DNA from: Phaeocystidibacter sp965659415
Lineage (GTDB): Bacteria > Bacteroidota > Bacteroidia > Flavobacteriales > Schleiferiaceae
Direction: 5' to 3'
Assembly: GCA_965659415.1 (NCBI GenBank)
Contig: CBFHVA010000008.1
Span: forward strand, 62,001 to 126,000
Length of the DNA: 64,000 bases
Part shown: in pieces, positions 9,909 to 18,723 of the stretch
Layout of the letters: every line of letters starts with the position of its first letter
How positions within the stretch are numbered: position 1 is the first letter of the stretch
Program-made: the position numbers and the translations under genes
Notes under the pieces: model-generated
What the model was told of the DNA's origin: nothing
Database searches by the model: none
The model's input: only the letters and a program-made list of their open reading frames with translations

Positions 9909-12401
9909 TTAACCTCTTCCCGTTGTATCCTCTTCCCACTCGAAAATATATGTTGGCTCAGACTCAGTGGGATCTTCAGTTCCTTCCCAGAGTTCGCGCA
10001 GTTCATCACCTTGACTTTGCCATTCTTCTTCGATGCTTTCGCCTAGCAATGAACGATCTAGCGTGATGTTAGGGTTTTCCAAGTTTCCATAAATCCGGAC
10101 CGGAATCAAGGGTTGTTCACGACGCGTTTCTTGGATAAAATCGGCTAGCTCCTTGTTGGTCCGGCGTGTACTTCCTAGCGCATCGGCTAGTTGGATCTTT
10201 AATGAGTAGTCGATGTTATTCTCAAAATTGTGATCGCCTTCTACCCAGATTTCGAGGATGTTACTCTTCACTGTCATCCCGGGGATGTGAATGTTCTGGT
10301 CTGCGATGCTGAGATGATTTTCCAATGTTTCAAATTGCACATCACGGAGCGCTGAAATATCTGCAAAGCGAGACAGCTTTTCCATAGGTGCATAATTGGT
10401 AAGTCGTCCTTCCCTAAGTTTAAAATCGGTTTCGGAAACCAAACTTTCCAAGACGGGATCCATTTCCTCATTGAAGTAAATACGAACGGCATAATCCACA
10501 TCGGCGCGGCCATTTATGTTGTCAGCGGTCAAGCTCTTTTGCTCAAAGTTGTTGAACTCGGTAAACAGTTGGTTGATATCCACATTGCGCAGTGTTCCCC
10601 GCGTGTTCAGTTCATACACTGAGCCGTCTGGATGCCACCGGAAACTCGTGTTGACATCACCACCCACAGCTTTAAATGTGAGGTTGTTGCCGAGTATGTC
10701 GGTGCCTTGACTATACACTCGTCCAGATACGTTCTGTGCGTTGAACGTATTGTGCTTGAATTGATTCACGGTAAGTTGTACGGTAAAATCAAAGCGGAAC
10801 GGATCATCTGTCTCAGCACCTTCGCGATGGTTCAGTTCCCAATCAAAGATGTCTTGCAAATCCAAATAATCCGAATGAAGTTGGAGCCGGAATGTAGGCA
10901 CCGGGGTTTGTCCAAAAACAAGAGCATTCTTAATCTGGCCATTTGCTCTGAAGTCGGAAGAGCCTGATTTAAACTGTAAATTCTTGAGCACAATATCTCC
11001 GTTTCCGAAGGTCATGTTAGTGGATAGATCTAACATGTCCAAGCCGGATTCAGCTACTTTCAGCCTGCCGTTGTTCAAATTCATTTCACCACTGAGGCTG
11101 GCTCCTGCCAAGCCTGTGGATTGAATATCTGCGAATGTGCTGTAACGTCTGCGAATATTGAAATTGCCTGCCAAGGTTCCTTCTGCTTCTTCCCAGAATT
11201 CGGTGCTAGCCAGGGTAAGAGCTTCTTTAAAATCTAAGTTGATGTTACCGCTAGTTGCGATGGTGGGAGATGCAAAGTTGGTGATGCTCAGTTCCGCTTC
11301 TAATGTTCCCGTTTGAGTTTTGGCCAGAATTTCCTCGATTTTCAGTCTGGAATCTTGCAGCCTACCGCGCGTTCCATTGTCGAAATGAGCATTGAAAGAC
11401 AAGTTTGAGAGTTCCAATCCCGAATTCATCAAAGCAAGGTTTCCGTTGTTCACTTTGGTGTCGGCGGCTATCAGTGCTTTCTTGTCCTTTAAATCAATGT
11501 TCAAAAACAAATCAAAAAGCCCATCGGCTCGAACGAGTGATGGATCAGGCAAGAATGCTTTTGGTAGAAGAGCGATGAACCGCGAGAGGGAGAGCTGCTG
11601 CCCGGAAAGGCTCCAATGGTTTTCACCTTCAACGATATATCCAGATGTATTCACCCCAAGTTCATCGAGCTCCAGGTATCCATCTTCAATAAAGGTTGAA
11701 TCTCCAGTAGTGCGGAAGTTCAATTTGGCATAAGCATCTCTATTGGGTAGATAATCCAAATCGTCCACCAACATGAAGTCGATACCTCCGCGCCATTCCG
11801 CTGCGGAGTAGAAGGAACCGGAATTGAGTCCACCACTCAGCGTTAAACTCTTCGCCTGCAACTGAGTACTTACATCTGCCGTGATGTCCGAAAAGTAAAT
11901 CCGAGTGTTCTGGAGATCAAGATCCTCTAAATCAATTTTCAATTTCGAATCCGAGGTGTCGGTTGAACCCTTCCAGAAGTGGTAGTTATCGCGACCATTC
12001 CGGTAGAGTTTGATTTTCACCACTCCCTCATCGAAGGTGATGCCTTTCAATTCGTACTCAGCTTGAATTAACTGCCATAAGTTGAATTCGAAGTAAACAT
12101 CTTCAAAATAGAAAAGCGTATCACTGCTTGTTGAGGGAAGCATTTCTTTGCAAAACACGTTGCTGAAGCGAAAGCTTACATCCGGAAACTGAGTGAAGAA
12201 GTCCATCCGGATGTCGGATACCTTCAACTCAGCGTCCAAATACTTATTTACTTCCTCTATTAAAGTGCCGCGCAGCTTGTCTTGATTGGTGTACAGGTAG
12301 GCGAATGCTATTCCTAAGACTAAGGTGAGGATCAATCCAGAGAGCATTACATACCTCAGTATGCGCTTCCACAGCTTCGCCTTTACCTTTTCTTCCGTCA
12401 T
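9909..12401 (-). CDS. AsmA-like inner-membrane-anchored protein
   Basis: 830 residues. One transmembrane helix (about residues 16-36, LSGLILTLVLGIAFAYLYTN) follows a short basic N-terminus. After it comes the long repetitive beta-strand pattern of the AsmA/TamB-like family: an N-terminal AsmA-type segment (NKYLDAELKVSDIRMDF, FPDVSFRFSNVF), repeated Ser/Asn-rich strands, and a C-terminal module (LSRFADISALRDVQFETLEN; MTVKSNILEIWVEG). Members are thought to bridge the periplasm and move lipids to the outer membrane; that role is family knowledge, not visible here. The last 30 residues are very acidic. It stands alone between the nuclease operon promoter and the pseudouridine synthase gene. Confidence 0.85.
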   Translation of the reverse strand: MTEEKVKAKLWKRILRYVMLSGLILTLVLGIAFAYLYTNQDKLRGTLIEEVNKYLDAELKVSDIRMDFFTQFPDVSFRFSNVFCKEMLPSTSSDTLFYFEDVYFEFNLWQLIQAEYELKGITFDEGVVKIKLYRNGRDNYHFWKGSTDTSDSKLKIDLEDLDLQNTRIYFSDITADVSTQLQAKSLTLSGGLNSGSFYSAAEWRGGIDFMLVDDLDYLPNRDAYAKLNFRTTGDSTFIEDGYLELDELGVNTSGYIVEGENHWSLSGQQLSLSRFIALLPKAFLPDPSLVRADGLFDLFLNIDLKDKKALIAADTKVNNGNLALMNSGLELSNLSFNAHFDNGTRGRLQDSRLKIEEILAKTQTGTLEAELSITNFASPTIATSGNINLDFKEALTLASTEFWEEAEGTLAGNFNIRRRYSTFADIQSTGLAGASLSGEMNLNNGRLKVAESGLDMLDLSTNMTFGNGDIVLKNLQFKSGSSDFRANGQIKNALVFGQTPVPTFRLQLHSDYLDLQDIFDWELNHREGAETDDPFRFDFTVQLTVNQFKHNTFNAQNVSGRVYSQGTDILGNNLTFKAVGGDVNTSFRWHPDGSVYELNTRGTLRNVDINQLFTEFNNFEQKSLTADNINGRADVDYAVRIYFNEEMDPVLESLVSETDFKLREGRLTNYAPMEKLSRFADISALRDVQFETLENHLSIADQNIHIPGMTVKSNILEIWVEGDHNFENNIDYSLKIQLADALGSTRRTNKELADFIQETRREQPLIPVRIYGNLENPNITLDRSLLGESIEEEWQSQGDELRELWEGTEDPTESEPTYIFEWEEDTTGRG

Positions 12402-12498
12402 CTTAGATTGCTGATTTATGGTCGTGAAATTACAACCTCATCAATGTCGAACGACAGAGGGGGTGTCAATATTTTTCAACGACGTGCGGTTAGTGAAT

Positions 12499-13395
12499 CT
12501 ATCTCGTTTTCAGAAAGTTCACTTCATCAGCTGTGAGGAATCGATAATGACCTCGATTCATGCCTTTTTTTGTGAGCCCGGCAAATGAGGTTCTGTCGAG
12601 TTTTTGAACGTCGTATCCAAGGTATTCAAAAATTCGGCGCACGATGCGATTCTTGCCAGAATGAAGCTCAATGCCAATGTGTGATTTGGACTTATCATCT
12701 ATATAGGCAATGGCATCAGGCGTGATAATACCATCTTCAAGCTCAAGACCTGCAGCAATTTTGTCGAGGTCTGATTTTTTGAGGTTCTTATCTAGCTGAA
12801 CCGAATAAATCTTGCGCGCTCCGTGCGATGGATGAGTTAGTTTTTTAGCCATCTCCCCGTCATTGGTGAACAATAACACACCTGTAGTTGCACGGTCTAA
12901 TCGGCCAACCGGATAAATGCGTTCTTGACACGCTCCGCCGATGAGATCCATTACGGTTTTACGAGCGCGAGGATCATCCATGGTGGTGATGAACCCCTTA
13001 GGCTTGTTGAGCAGTAGATATCGTTTGGCTTCGGCCTGAATCAGTTCGCCATTGTAGCGTACTTCGTCTGACTTTTTAACTTTCGTTCCCAATTCGGTAA
13101 CCACCTTTCCATTGATGGCTACGAGTCCGGCTTGAATGAGCTTGTCGGCTTCACGGCGACTGCAAATTCCGGCTACGGATAAGAACCGATTTAATCGCAT
13201 GTCTTCATTCAAAGAACGAATGTTCTCAGCTTGCTGGCGCTTGGGTTTACGGAAAGATTTGAACTCTTCTTTCTGTTGATTTGGACGCGCTTTTCCGGGT
13301 TGATTTCCACGGGCCTGCGGTCCTCTCGGATGGCTCGAGCGCTTTTTTCCTTCGTTGGAATTCTGCGAACCTCGACTTGGCCTTCTTTTATTCAT
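12499..13395 (-). CDS. rluB: rRNA pseudouridine synthase (RsuA/RluB family) with basic N-terminal extension
   Basis: 298 residues. An N-terminal, very basic low-complexity tail of about 60 residues precedes an S4 RNA-binding domain (about 65-125: MRLNRFLSVAGICSRREADK). The catalytic domain follows, with the hallmark GRLDRATTGVLLFTNDG holding the catalytic Asp, then KIYSVQLDK and SGKNRIVRRIFEYLGYDV. It isomerises a uridine in ribosomal RNA; the RluB/E/F subgroup is likely but the target is not decided by sequence. The start is set at the ATG at 13395; a TTG three codons upstream is also in frame. The tail is typical of Bacteroidota homologues and may add RNA affinity (inference). Confidence 0.93.
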   Translation of the reverse strand: MNKRRPSRGSQNSNEGKKRSSHPRGPQARGNQPGKARPNQQKEEFKSFRKPKRQQAENIRSLNEDMRLNRFLSVAGICSRREADKLIQAGLVAINGKVVTELGTKVKKSDEVRYNGELIQAEAKRYLLLNKPKGFITTMDDPRARKTVMDLIGGACQERIYPVGRLDRATTGVLLFTNDGEMAKKLTHPSHGARKIYSVQLDKNLKKSDLDKIAAGLELEDGIITPDAIAYIDDKSKSHIGIELHSGKNRIVRRIFEYLGYDVQKLDRTSFAGLTKKGMNRGHYRFLTADEVNFLKTR

Positions 13396-13417
13396 GATGT
13401 CCAATTTTTTGGGGCGA

Positions 13418-13447
13418 CAAAATTACTTCGAATAATCGACATCCAAG
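13418..13447 (-). promoter_or_regulatory. Promoter for the pseudouridine synthase gene
   Basis: Minus-strand CTTG (13447-13444), an 18-nt spacer and TAATTTTG (13425-13418) match the -33/-7 pattern with one mismatch. The predicted start site lies near 13411, giving a 5' leader of about 16 nt before the ATG at 13395. Confidence 0.55.
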
Positions 13448-13473
13448 GTAAAAATCAATTCATTTTCAGGGAA

Positions 13474-13839
13474 TTATGCTGAAGGATAGAATGCGTCTTC
13501 AATATGAATGAGCTTCGGTTTACGGCCAGCATAATACACAGCTAACAGGTCAAATCGGGTTTCACCTTCCCAATCTGATTCCAATAAGTATCGCTCACAA
13601 GCTCGAATTAATGAATGTTCCTTTTGTGGAGTGATGAAGTCTTGGGGCACGCCGAAAGAATCAGTTGCACGGGTTTTGACTTCTACTACCACCAGTAATC
13701 CATCTGTTTTAGCCAAGATGTCAATTTCATCATGACCCAATTGTAGATTTCGCTCGAGTATGGTCCAACCCTTATCTTTTAAATAGGTTGCTGCGAATTC
13801 CTCGCCTTCCTTTCCTAATTTTTGATTGTGGTTTGGCAT
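13474..13839 (-). CDS. YraN family (UPF0102) nuclease-fold protein
   Basis: 121 residues, the usual size for YraN. The order of motifs is EEFAATYLKDKGWTILERN, then GHDEIDILAKTDGLLVVVEVKTR, a restriction-endonuclease-like D...ExK core, then FITPQKEHSLIRACERYL. The fold suggests binding to or cutting of DNA such as Holliday junctions, but the cellular role of the family is not settled. It lies between the LD-carboxypeptidase and pseudouridine synthase genes on the same strand, 56 nt downstream of the former. Confidence 0.92.
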   Translation of the reverse strand: MPNHNQKLGKEGEEFAATYLKDKGWTILERNLQLGHDEIDILAKTDGLLVVVEVKTRATDSFGVPQDFITPQKEHSLIRACERYLLESDWEGETRFDLLAVYYAGRKPKLIHIEDAFYPSA

Positions 13840-13895
13840 TCCTCAAATTTCGGGGATGTTACCGACGGAATGCCGATTTTCAAACTAGAATCGAA

Positions 13896-14795
13896 CTAGC
13901 GGTAATGGAATTCGCTACTGCCATTGTCACTAACTGTTAGGCGGACTGGTGCTCCCAAGCGAATGGCGCAATTGTTATCTAAATGACCTATCGGGAAGCC
14001 AAATCCAACGGGGATACTGAACGTCGCAAAATGCCGGTGCAAAATTTCCTCAGCACCCTCACCGAACGGAATGGCGTTATCATTCATGTCGGTCATACCC
14101 CCAACGATTACTCCTGAGAGGTTCTCCAACCATCCACTGCGCTTGAGTCCCATCATCATCCGGTCGATGTGATACAGGTATTCATCTAAATCTTCAAGAA
14201 CCAGAATTCCGCCTTCCAAAGGCGGTTGTGATTGTGAGCCTTGAATCGAAAAAAGCACGGACAAATTTCCGCCAATTAGTGTTCCTTCAGCTGTTCCTGC
14301 CAAGGATAAAGCATGCGAAGGAGCGTTTAATCCCGTATCGGCACCTGACCAAATTTGCATCAATGATGTGAGAGATGTACCCGTATTTGTGGCAATATTG
14401 ATAGGCATGGTGGCATGTAATGATTCTATCCCCATAGCATTGACCATTCCATGTAGCGCTGTCACATCGCTATAGCCTGTGATCCATTTTGGCTTGGCTT
14501 TGAAACTTCCCCAATTCAGTTCATCGATGATTCTAACTGTGCCGTAGCCACCTCTTGCACACCAAATCGCTTTCGCTTCCGGATGATCCAAACACCACTG
14601 CAAATCTGCTCTTCGCACATCGTCGGTTCCCGCAAATTGATGACGGGCAGAGAAGAGGTTTGGTGCAAATTCAACGCGCAGTCCGTTCGCCTTTAGCCAT
14701 TGAATGGCGGGCTCCAGTTCCTCTATGGAAATTTTCCGAGCGGTAGCCGTTATGAGTACGAGGTCGCCATTTTGAAGATGAGAAGGTCGCGTCAT
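13896..14795 (-). CDS. LD-carboxypeptidase (MEROPS S66 family)
   Basis: 299 residues. It would cleave the L,D-bond between meso-diaminopimelate and D-Ala in murein tetrapeptides during wall recycling. S66 features are visible: an N-terminal nucleotide-like fold (NGDLVLITATARK), ARGGYGTVRIIDELNW, the nucleophile region ITGYSDVTALHGMV, ILVLEDLDEYLYHIDRMM and a C-terminal GFPIGHLDNN carrying the likely catalytic His. The ATG at 14795 starts the conserved sequence; a start 63 nt upstream would add a tail that does not look conserved and would crowd the divergent metG promoter. A MccF-type self-immunity function is the alternative within S66, but nothing nearby supports it. Confidence 0.88.
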   Translation of the reverse strand: MTRPSHLQNGDLVLITATARKISIEELEPAIQWLKANGLRVEFAPNLFSARHQFAGTDDVRRADLQWCLDHPEAKAIWCARGGYGTVRIIDELNWGSFKAKPKWITGYSDVTALHGMVNAMGIESLHATMPINIATNTGTSLTSLMQIWSGADTGLNAPSHALSLAGTAEGTLIGGNLSVLFSIQGSQSQPPLEGGILVLEDLDEYLYHIDRMMMGLKRSGWLENLSGVIVGGMTDMNDNAIPFGEGAEEILHRHFATFSIPVGFGFPIGHLDNNCAIRLGAPVRLTVSDNGSSEFHYR

Positions 14796-14857
14796 TGCAC
14801 TTGTTAATAGGGTTTGAAGATAGCGAATAGAGCGGGTGAATTTGAATATTTTCGCCA

Positions 14858-14889
14858 TTCGCTACTCTGCGCTGTGCATTGTACTTTTG
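14858..14889 (+). promoter_or_regulatory. Putative metG promoter
   Basis: TTCG (14858-14861), a 20-nt spacer and TACTTTTG (14882-14889) fit the -33/-7 pattern with one mismatch in the upstream box. The ATG chosen for metG (14908) is 18 nt downstream, so the leader would be about 12 nt. The box lies inside the longer in-frame extension of metG, which argues against an upstream start. Confidence 0.5.
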
Positions 14890-14907
14890 TCGTTCAAATA
14901 TTCCTTC

Positions 14908-16947
14908 ATGAGCACGCCTAAACGCTACACCATTACTGCTGCTTTGCCATATGCAAACGGCCCGATTCACATCGGTCACTTGGCAGGATGCTATTTGCCA
15001 GCAGATATTTACGTTCGATACCTTCGATTAAATGGGAGAGACGTGCAGTTTATGTGCGGCTCTGATGAACATGGAGTGGCCATTACGATGAAGGCCAAGA
15101 AGGAAGGAATTACTCCTCAAGAGGTGGTGGATCGCTACCATGGGATCATGAAGTCAGCCTTGCATGATTTTGGAATTTCTTTCGACCACTATTCTCGTAC
15201 GAGTTCAGACATTCACAAGGAAACGGCTTCCGAATTCTTCAGCAATTTATTCGAGAAGGGGATTTTCGATACAAAGGAAACCGAGCAATATTATGATCCT
15301 GAGGCAAATCAGTTTTTGGCCGATCGATACATCATGGGGAAGTGCCCCGTATGCGGACACGAAGATGCTTATGGAGATCAATGCGAGAATTGTGGGTCGA
15401 GCTTGAATCCAACCGATTTGATCAATCCTCGATCAACCTTGAGTGGCGCCCAACCTATCTTGAAGAAAACCACGAATTGGTTCTTGCCGCTGGATAAATT
15501 GGCACCTAAAATCCGTGAGTTCATTGAGTCAAGGGAAGATTGGAAACCCAATGTTTACGGACAATGTAAAAGTTGGTTGGATGCTGGAGACGGCTTGCAG
15601 CCCCGTTCCATGACACGCGACTTAGATTGGGGCGTTCCCGTTCCAGTGGAGGGAGCTGATGGTAAGGTATTGTACGTCTGGTTTGATGCACCCATTGGAT
15701 ATATCAGTGCCACCAAAGAGCATTTGGGAAGCGATTGGGATAAATGGTGGAAGGATGAAGACACGCGTTTGATTCACTTCATTGGAAAAGATAATATCGT
15801 TTTCCACTGCATCATCTTCCCTGCGATATTGATGGAGCACGGTGATTTCATTTTACCTACGAATGTTCCGGCTAATGAGTTTTTGAATCTTGAAGGAAAG
15901 AAGATTTCTACCTCTCGGAATTGGGCCGTATGGTTGCATGAGTACTTAAACGACTTTAGTGGTAAGGAAGATGTGTTGCGCTATGCACTCACGGCAACCA
16001 TGCCTGAAACGAAGGATAATGACTTCACTTGGAGTGATTTCCAAACGCGCAACAACAGCGAGCTTGTAGCCATTTTTGGAAACTTCGTGAACCGTGTAAT
16101 GGTGCTCAATCAGAAATACTATGATGGAGTTGTTCCAGTGGCTTCAAGCATGAGTGAGGTGGATGAATCCACTTTCACAGAGATTGAACAGTCCATTGAG
16201 AAGATGGAGGAGTCTTTAGAGAAATTCAAATTCAGAGAAGCTCTGCAAAGCTTGATGAATGTGGCTCGTATTGGGAATAAATACCTAGCAGATGAAGAGC
16301 CCTGGAAATTGCAGAAGACAAATCCGGAACGTACAGCGGCTATTATGCATTGGGCAACTCAAATTACAGCTACCTTGGCAGTAGCCTGTGAGCCTTTTTT
16401 GCCTTTCACTTCGGCTAAAATGAAGGCCTTCATTCAGCTGGATGAAACCATTGGTTGGAGTTCATTGAAGGATGTTTCCAAGCTTATATCAAGCGGACAT
16501 CAATTGGGTAAGGCAGCCTTGTTATTCGAAAAGGTTGAAGACGAGCAAATTCAGGTACAACTGGACAAATTGAAAGAGTCGGAAATGAGTAATACAGAAG
16601 TGAATGTGCCAGCGGCCAAAGAGGAAGCTACCTTCGATGATTTCATGAAGATGGATTTGAGAACGGCCACTATTCTGGAAGCTGAGAAAGTGAAGAAAGC
16701 TGACAAACTCTTGAAGCTCACTGTAGCCGCAGGGCTCGATACCCGAACCGTAGTTTCTGGAATAGCTGAACACTTCTCTCCTGAGGAGGTTATAGGGAAA
16801 CAAGTTGTACTATTGGCCAACTTGGCGCCTCGAAAGATTCGCGGAGTTGAAAGTCAGGGTATGATATTGATGGCTGAGGATGAGAACGGCAAACTCGTTT
16901 TTGTGCGTCCCGAGGCAGCTATAGAGAACGGAATGACCATTTCTTAA
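14908..16947 (+). CDS. metG: Methionyl-tRNA synthetase
   Basis: 679 residues; charges tRNA-Met. Class I signature motifs are present: an HIGH box in ANGPIHIGHLAG near the N-terminus and a KMSKS-type KISTS in EGKKISTSRNWAV. Between them is a zinc-knuckle module with two CxxC pairs (CPVCGHED and CENCG). The C-terminal roughly 110 residues form the EMAP/Trbp111-type tRNA-binding domain (FMKMDLRTATILEAEKV, APRKIRGVESQGMIL), which gives the long homodimeric form common in Bacteroidota. The start is set at MSTPKRYTITAALPYANG, the conserved N-terminus; the 24-codon upstream extension overlaps the predicted promoter. Followed after 10 nt by an esterase gene. Confidence 0.98.
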   Translation: MSTPKRYTITAALPYANGPIHIGHLAGCYLPADIYVRYLRLNGRDVQFMCGSDEHGVAITMKAKKEGITPQEVVDRYHGIMKSALHDFGISFDHYSRTSSDIHKETASEFFSNLFEKGIFDTKETEQYYDPEANQFLADRYIMGKCPVCGHEDAYGDQCENCGSSLNPTDLINPRSTLSGAQPILKKTTNWFLPLDKLAPKIREFIESREDWKPNVYGQCKSWLDAGDGLQPRSMTRDLDWGVPVPVEGADGKVLYVWFDAPIGYISATKEHLGSDWDKWWKDEDTRLIHFIGKDNIVFHCIIFPAILMEHGDFILPTNVPANEFLNLEGKKISTSRNWAVWLHEYLNDFSGKEDVLRYALTATMPETKDNDFTWSDFQTRNNSELVAIFGNFVNRVMVLNQKYYDGVVPVASSMSEVDESTFTEIEQSIEKMEESLEKFKFREALQSLMNVARIGNKYLADEEPWKLQKTNPERTAAIMHWATQITATLAVACEPFLPFTSAKMKAFIQLDETIGWSSLKDVSKLISSGHQLGKAALLFEKVEDEQIQVQLDKLKESEMSNTEVNVPAAKEEATFDDFMKMDLRTATILEAEKVKKADKLLKLTVAAGLDTRTVVSGIAEHFSPEEVIGKQVVLLANLAPRKIRGVESQGMILMAEDENGKLVFVRPEAAIENGMTIS

Positions 16948-16957
16948 TTTTCAAAGA

Positions 16958-17920
16958 ATGAAGACAATTTACCTTCTGCCATTGGCAGTATTTGGCCTTT
17001 GGGCATGTGAGTCGGATATGGACGACGATCCAGGAGTTGCTGGTGTGCCAAACAGGTACAAGCAAGAAGTATTCACGGATGTAGAGGTTGATAGCGTAAA
17101 CTACGACCAGACCGAAGACCTTTGGTACGATATCTATACTCCGGCTGGTGACGAGGCGACCAATCGACGTGTGGTATTCTTGGCGCACGGCGGAGCTTTT
17201 GTTTCAGGTTCTAGAAAGAATCCATTAATGATTGATTTAGGCACTCGCTTAGCCAAACATGGTTATGTAGCCATCAGTTATGATTACCGACTCGCGTCGA
17301 GTATCACAGTGATGCTCGATAGCGTGGCTTCACTGGGTGTGGTTGCGCGTAGTATGGCCGATGGATCCACTGTGGTTCGTAAGATTCGCGAATCGGTCGG
17401 TAATGGAAATCCTTATGGCATCGATCCAACAAACATGGCCTTTGGCGGAAATAGCGCGGGAGCCGTGTTGTCTTTACACTTGGGAAGCCTAGATCAAAGT
17501 GATGTTATTTCTCAGAACCTCGATTCTGCTCTTGCTTCTGCTGGAGGATGGAGCGTGATGTACGATGCATCTACAAATTCCGACCTCAAGGCTATCATAT
17601 CCTTAGCTGGTGGAATACACAAAACCCACTTTTTGAATCCCATTACGAGTTCTTCAAGTATTCCAGCAGATGTGATTATGGCTCACGGCACGTTCGACCC
17701 TATAGTACCTTATAGTTGTGCGAATGTGTTGAACAATAACCCCAATGCAGTGAAGCTATGTGGAACAGGTCCGTTGACCGATGCATGCAACACTATCGGA
17801 ATAGAGAATAGCCGAATACTTTTTCCAGAAGAAGGCCATTGCCCCTGGAACTCAGATGCAGCGACCTGGGAACAGGTATTTGATTTTCTGATACCGGAGC
17901 TTGACGAGGCTATGAATTAA
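16958..17920 (+). CDS. Alpha/beta-hydrolase lipoprotein, carboxylesterase-like
   Basis: 320 residues. The N-terminus is a lipoprotein signal (MKTIYLLPLAVFGLWAC, Cys17). The catalytic domain shows the oxyanion motif HGGAFVSGSR, the nucleophile elbow GGNSAGA (a GxSxG variant), an Asp region in HGTFDPIVPY and the catalytic His in PEEGHCPW, the layout of HSL/BD-FAE-type esterases. A carbohydrate- or aryl-ester substrate is possible but not indicated. It lies 10 nt after metG, so it is probably cotranscribed, and its stop codon lies inside a strong terminator hairpin. Confidence 0.9.
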   Translation: MKTIYLLPLAVFGLWACESDMDDDPGVAGVPNRYKQEVFTDVEVDSVNYDQTEDLWYDIYTPAGDEATNRRVVFLAHGGAFVSGSRKNPLMIDLGTRLAKHGYVAISYDYRLASSITVMLDSVASLGVVARSMADGSTVVRKIRESVGNGNPYGIDPTNMAFGGNSAGAVLSLHLGSLDQSDVISQNLDSALASAGGWSVMYDASTNSDLKAIISLAGGIHKTHFLNPITSSSSIPADVIMAHGTFDPIVPYSCANVLNNNPNAVKLCGTGPLTDACNTIGIENSRILFPEEGHCPWNSDAATWEQVFDFLIPELDEAMN

Positions 17921-17950
17921 AAACACACTCCTGAGAGTGTGTTTTTAATT
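17915..17950. terminator. Bidirectional rho-independent terminator
   Basis: A perfect 16-bp inverted repeat (17915-17930 with 17935-17950) around a CTGA loop. GC-rich inner pairs (CACACTC/GAGTGTG) are flanked by A-run and U-run. The esterase stop codon TAA (17918-17920) is part of the stem. It ends the metG-esterase transcript. Confidence 0.88.
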
Positions 17951-17973
17951 CAATGGATATCCCGCATGATGAT

Positions 17974-18048
17974 GGCCCCATAGTTCAATGGATAGAACGA
18001 AGGTTTCCTAAACCTTAGATGTAGGTTCGATTCCTACTGGGGCTACCA
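17974..18048 (+). tRNA. tRNA-Arg (anticodon CCT)
   Basis: Cloverleaf by eye: the acceptor GGCCCCA pairs with TGGGGCT (first pair G-U). The anticodon stem AAGGT/ACCTT closes the loop TTCCTAA, giving anticodon CCT. The T arm is TAGGTTCGATTCCTA, the discriminator is A (18045), and CCA follows in the DNA (18046-18048). No good promoter was seen upstream. Two partial copies of its 3' half lie immediately downstream. Confidence 0.9.
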
Positions 18049-18059
18049 TCATCAATTGC

Positions 18060-18157
18060 GGGACTAAACTCTAGATATAGGTTCGATTCCTAGTAGGACC
18101 ACTTCTTCTGTATCGGGACTAAACCTTAGATGTAGGTTTGATTCCTACTGGTGGCAT
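18060..18157 (+). repeat. Two degenerate tandem copies of the tRNA-Arg 3' half
   Basis: The anticodon-3'/T-arm part of the tRNA above (landmarks CTAAACC at 18008 and TAGGTTCGATTCCTA at 18022) recurs as CTAAACT at 18064 with TAGGTTCGATTCCTA at 18078, and as CTAAACC at 18119 with TAGGTTTGATTCCTA at 18133. Spacing is 56 and 55 bp. Neither copy has a 5' half or D arm, so they are not functional tRNAs. Such tails are typical leftovers of integration at a tRNA 3' end or of local slippage. Confidence 0.8.
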
Positions 18158-18191
18158 CTCCATTCGACCCTTAAAGTGTTTCAAAGAGTTG

Positions 18192-18209
18192 GGCGCTGGT
18201 TTGAGCGCC
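18192..18209. other. Small GC-rich hairpin beyond the pseudogene 3' end
   Basis: GGCGCT (18192-18197) pairs with AGCGCC (18204-18209) around a 6-nt loop. It lies just past the stop of the decayed outer-membrane gene. No U-run follows on the minus strand, so terminator activity is uncertain. Confidence 0.3.
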
Positions 18210-18214
18210 TTGTA

Positions 18215-18674
18215 TTAAAAGCGAGAGCCCAAAGTCAATCCACCAAGGGCGAGGAATTCCTCATCTCCATACCAAGGGCCTACATCGATGCCGAATAGGA
18301 AGTTGTTTTTGAAGGAATAGCGCCAACCAATAGGCATGTAAAAACCCGGATTGGTGTCCACGGAAATCAAATCTATACCCAAAGAAAAACTAGAATTTTC
18401 TTTGTAAACTTCACTGAAAAAGTAGGTGACTCCAGCGCTATAACTTACCGCTCCGTAGTAATTTACTCCAAGTCCAACATCGGCTCCTAAATGAGCGCCC
18501 AGTAATCCTTCGTAGTTCAACCCTACCCCGGATGAAGATTCGAAAAACTACAAGCGATACGGCGTTTTGACTCTAAGCGTTTTTACCCTTTTTATTCTTA
18601 GACTCGATCTTCTATGCAGAGCAGAATACGGGTAGTACGAAAAGACCAAGAACGAAAGCAATTCTTTTGATCAT
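18215..18674 (-). pseudogene. Decayed small outer-membrane-type protein gene (two stops, one frameshift)
   Basis: From an ATG at 18674 the minus strand encodes a signal peptide (MIKRIAFVLGLFVLPVFCSA). An in-frame TAG at 18614-18612 and a second TAG at 18575-18573 follow. Near an A5/T5 run at 18543-18547 the frame must shift by one nucleotide to reach a clean 101-codon stretch to the stop at 18215. Removing one T from that run and reading both TAGs as CAG gives one continuous protein of about 152 residues ending in a glycine- and aromatic-rich beta-barrel-like region (GVNYYGAVSYSAGVTYFF, WRYSFKNNFLFGIDV). The total length, 460 nt, equals 153 codons plus one base, as expected for a single insertion. 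The 3' part has only a TTG start (18520), so separate expression is doubtful. Confidence 0.75.
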
Positions 18675-18723
18675 GATGAATGAAAGGTTAGTTCATGGCA
18701 AATTATGCAATGCTTCGAAATTT

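Noticed and set aside
18008..18157. CRISPR-like or additional tRNA genes in the repeated segment
   Set aside because: Only three units, all matching a tRNA 3' half; no D arm or acceptor 5' strand in the later two, and no spacers of uniform kind.
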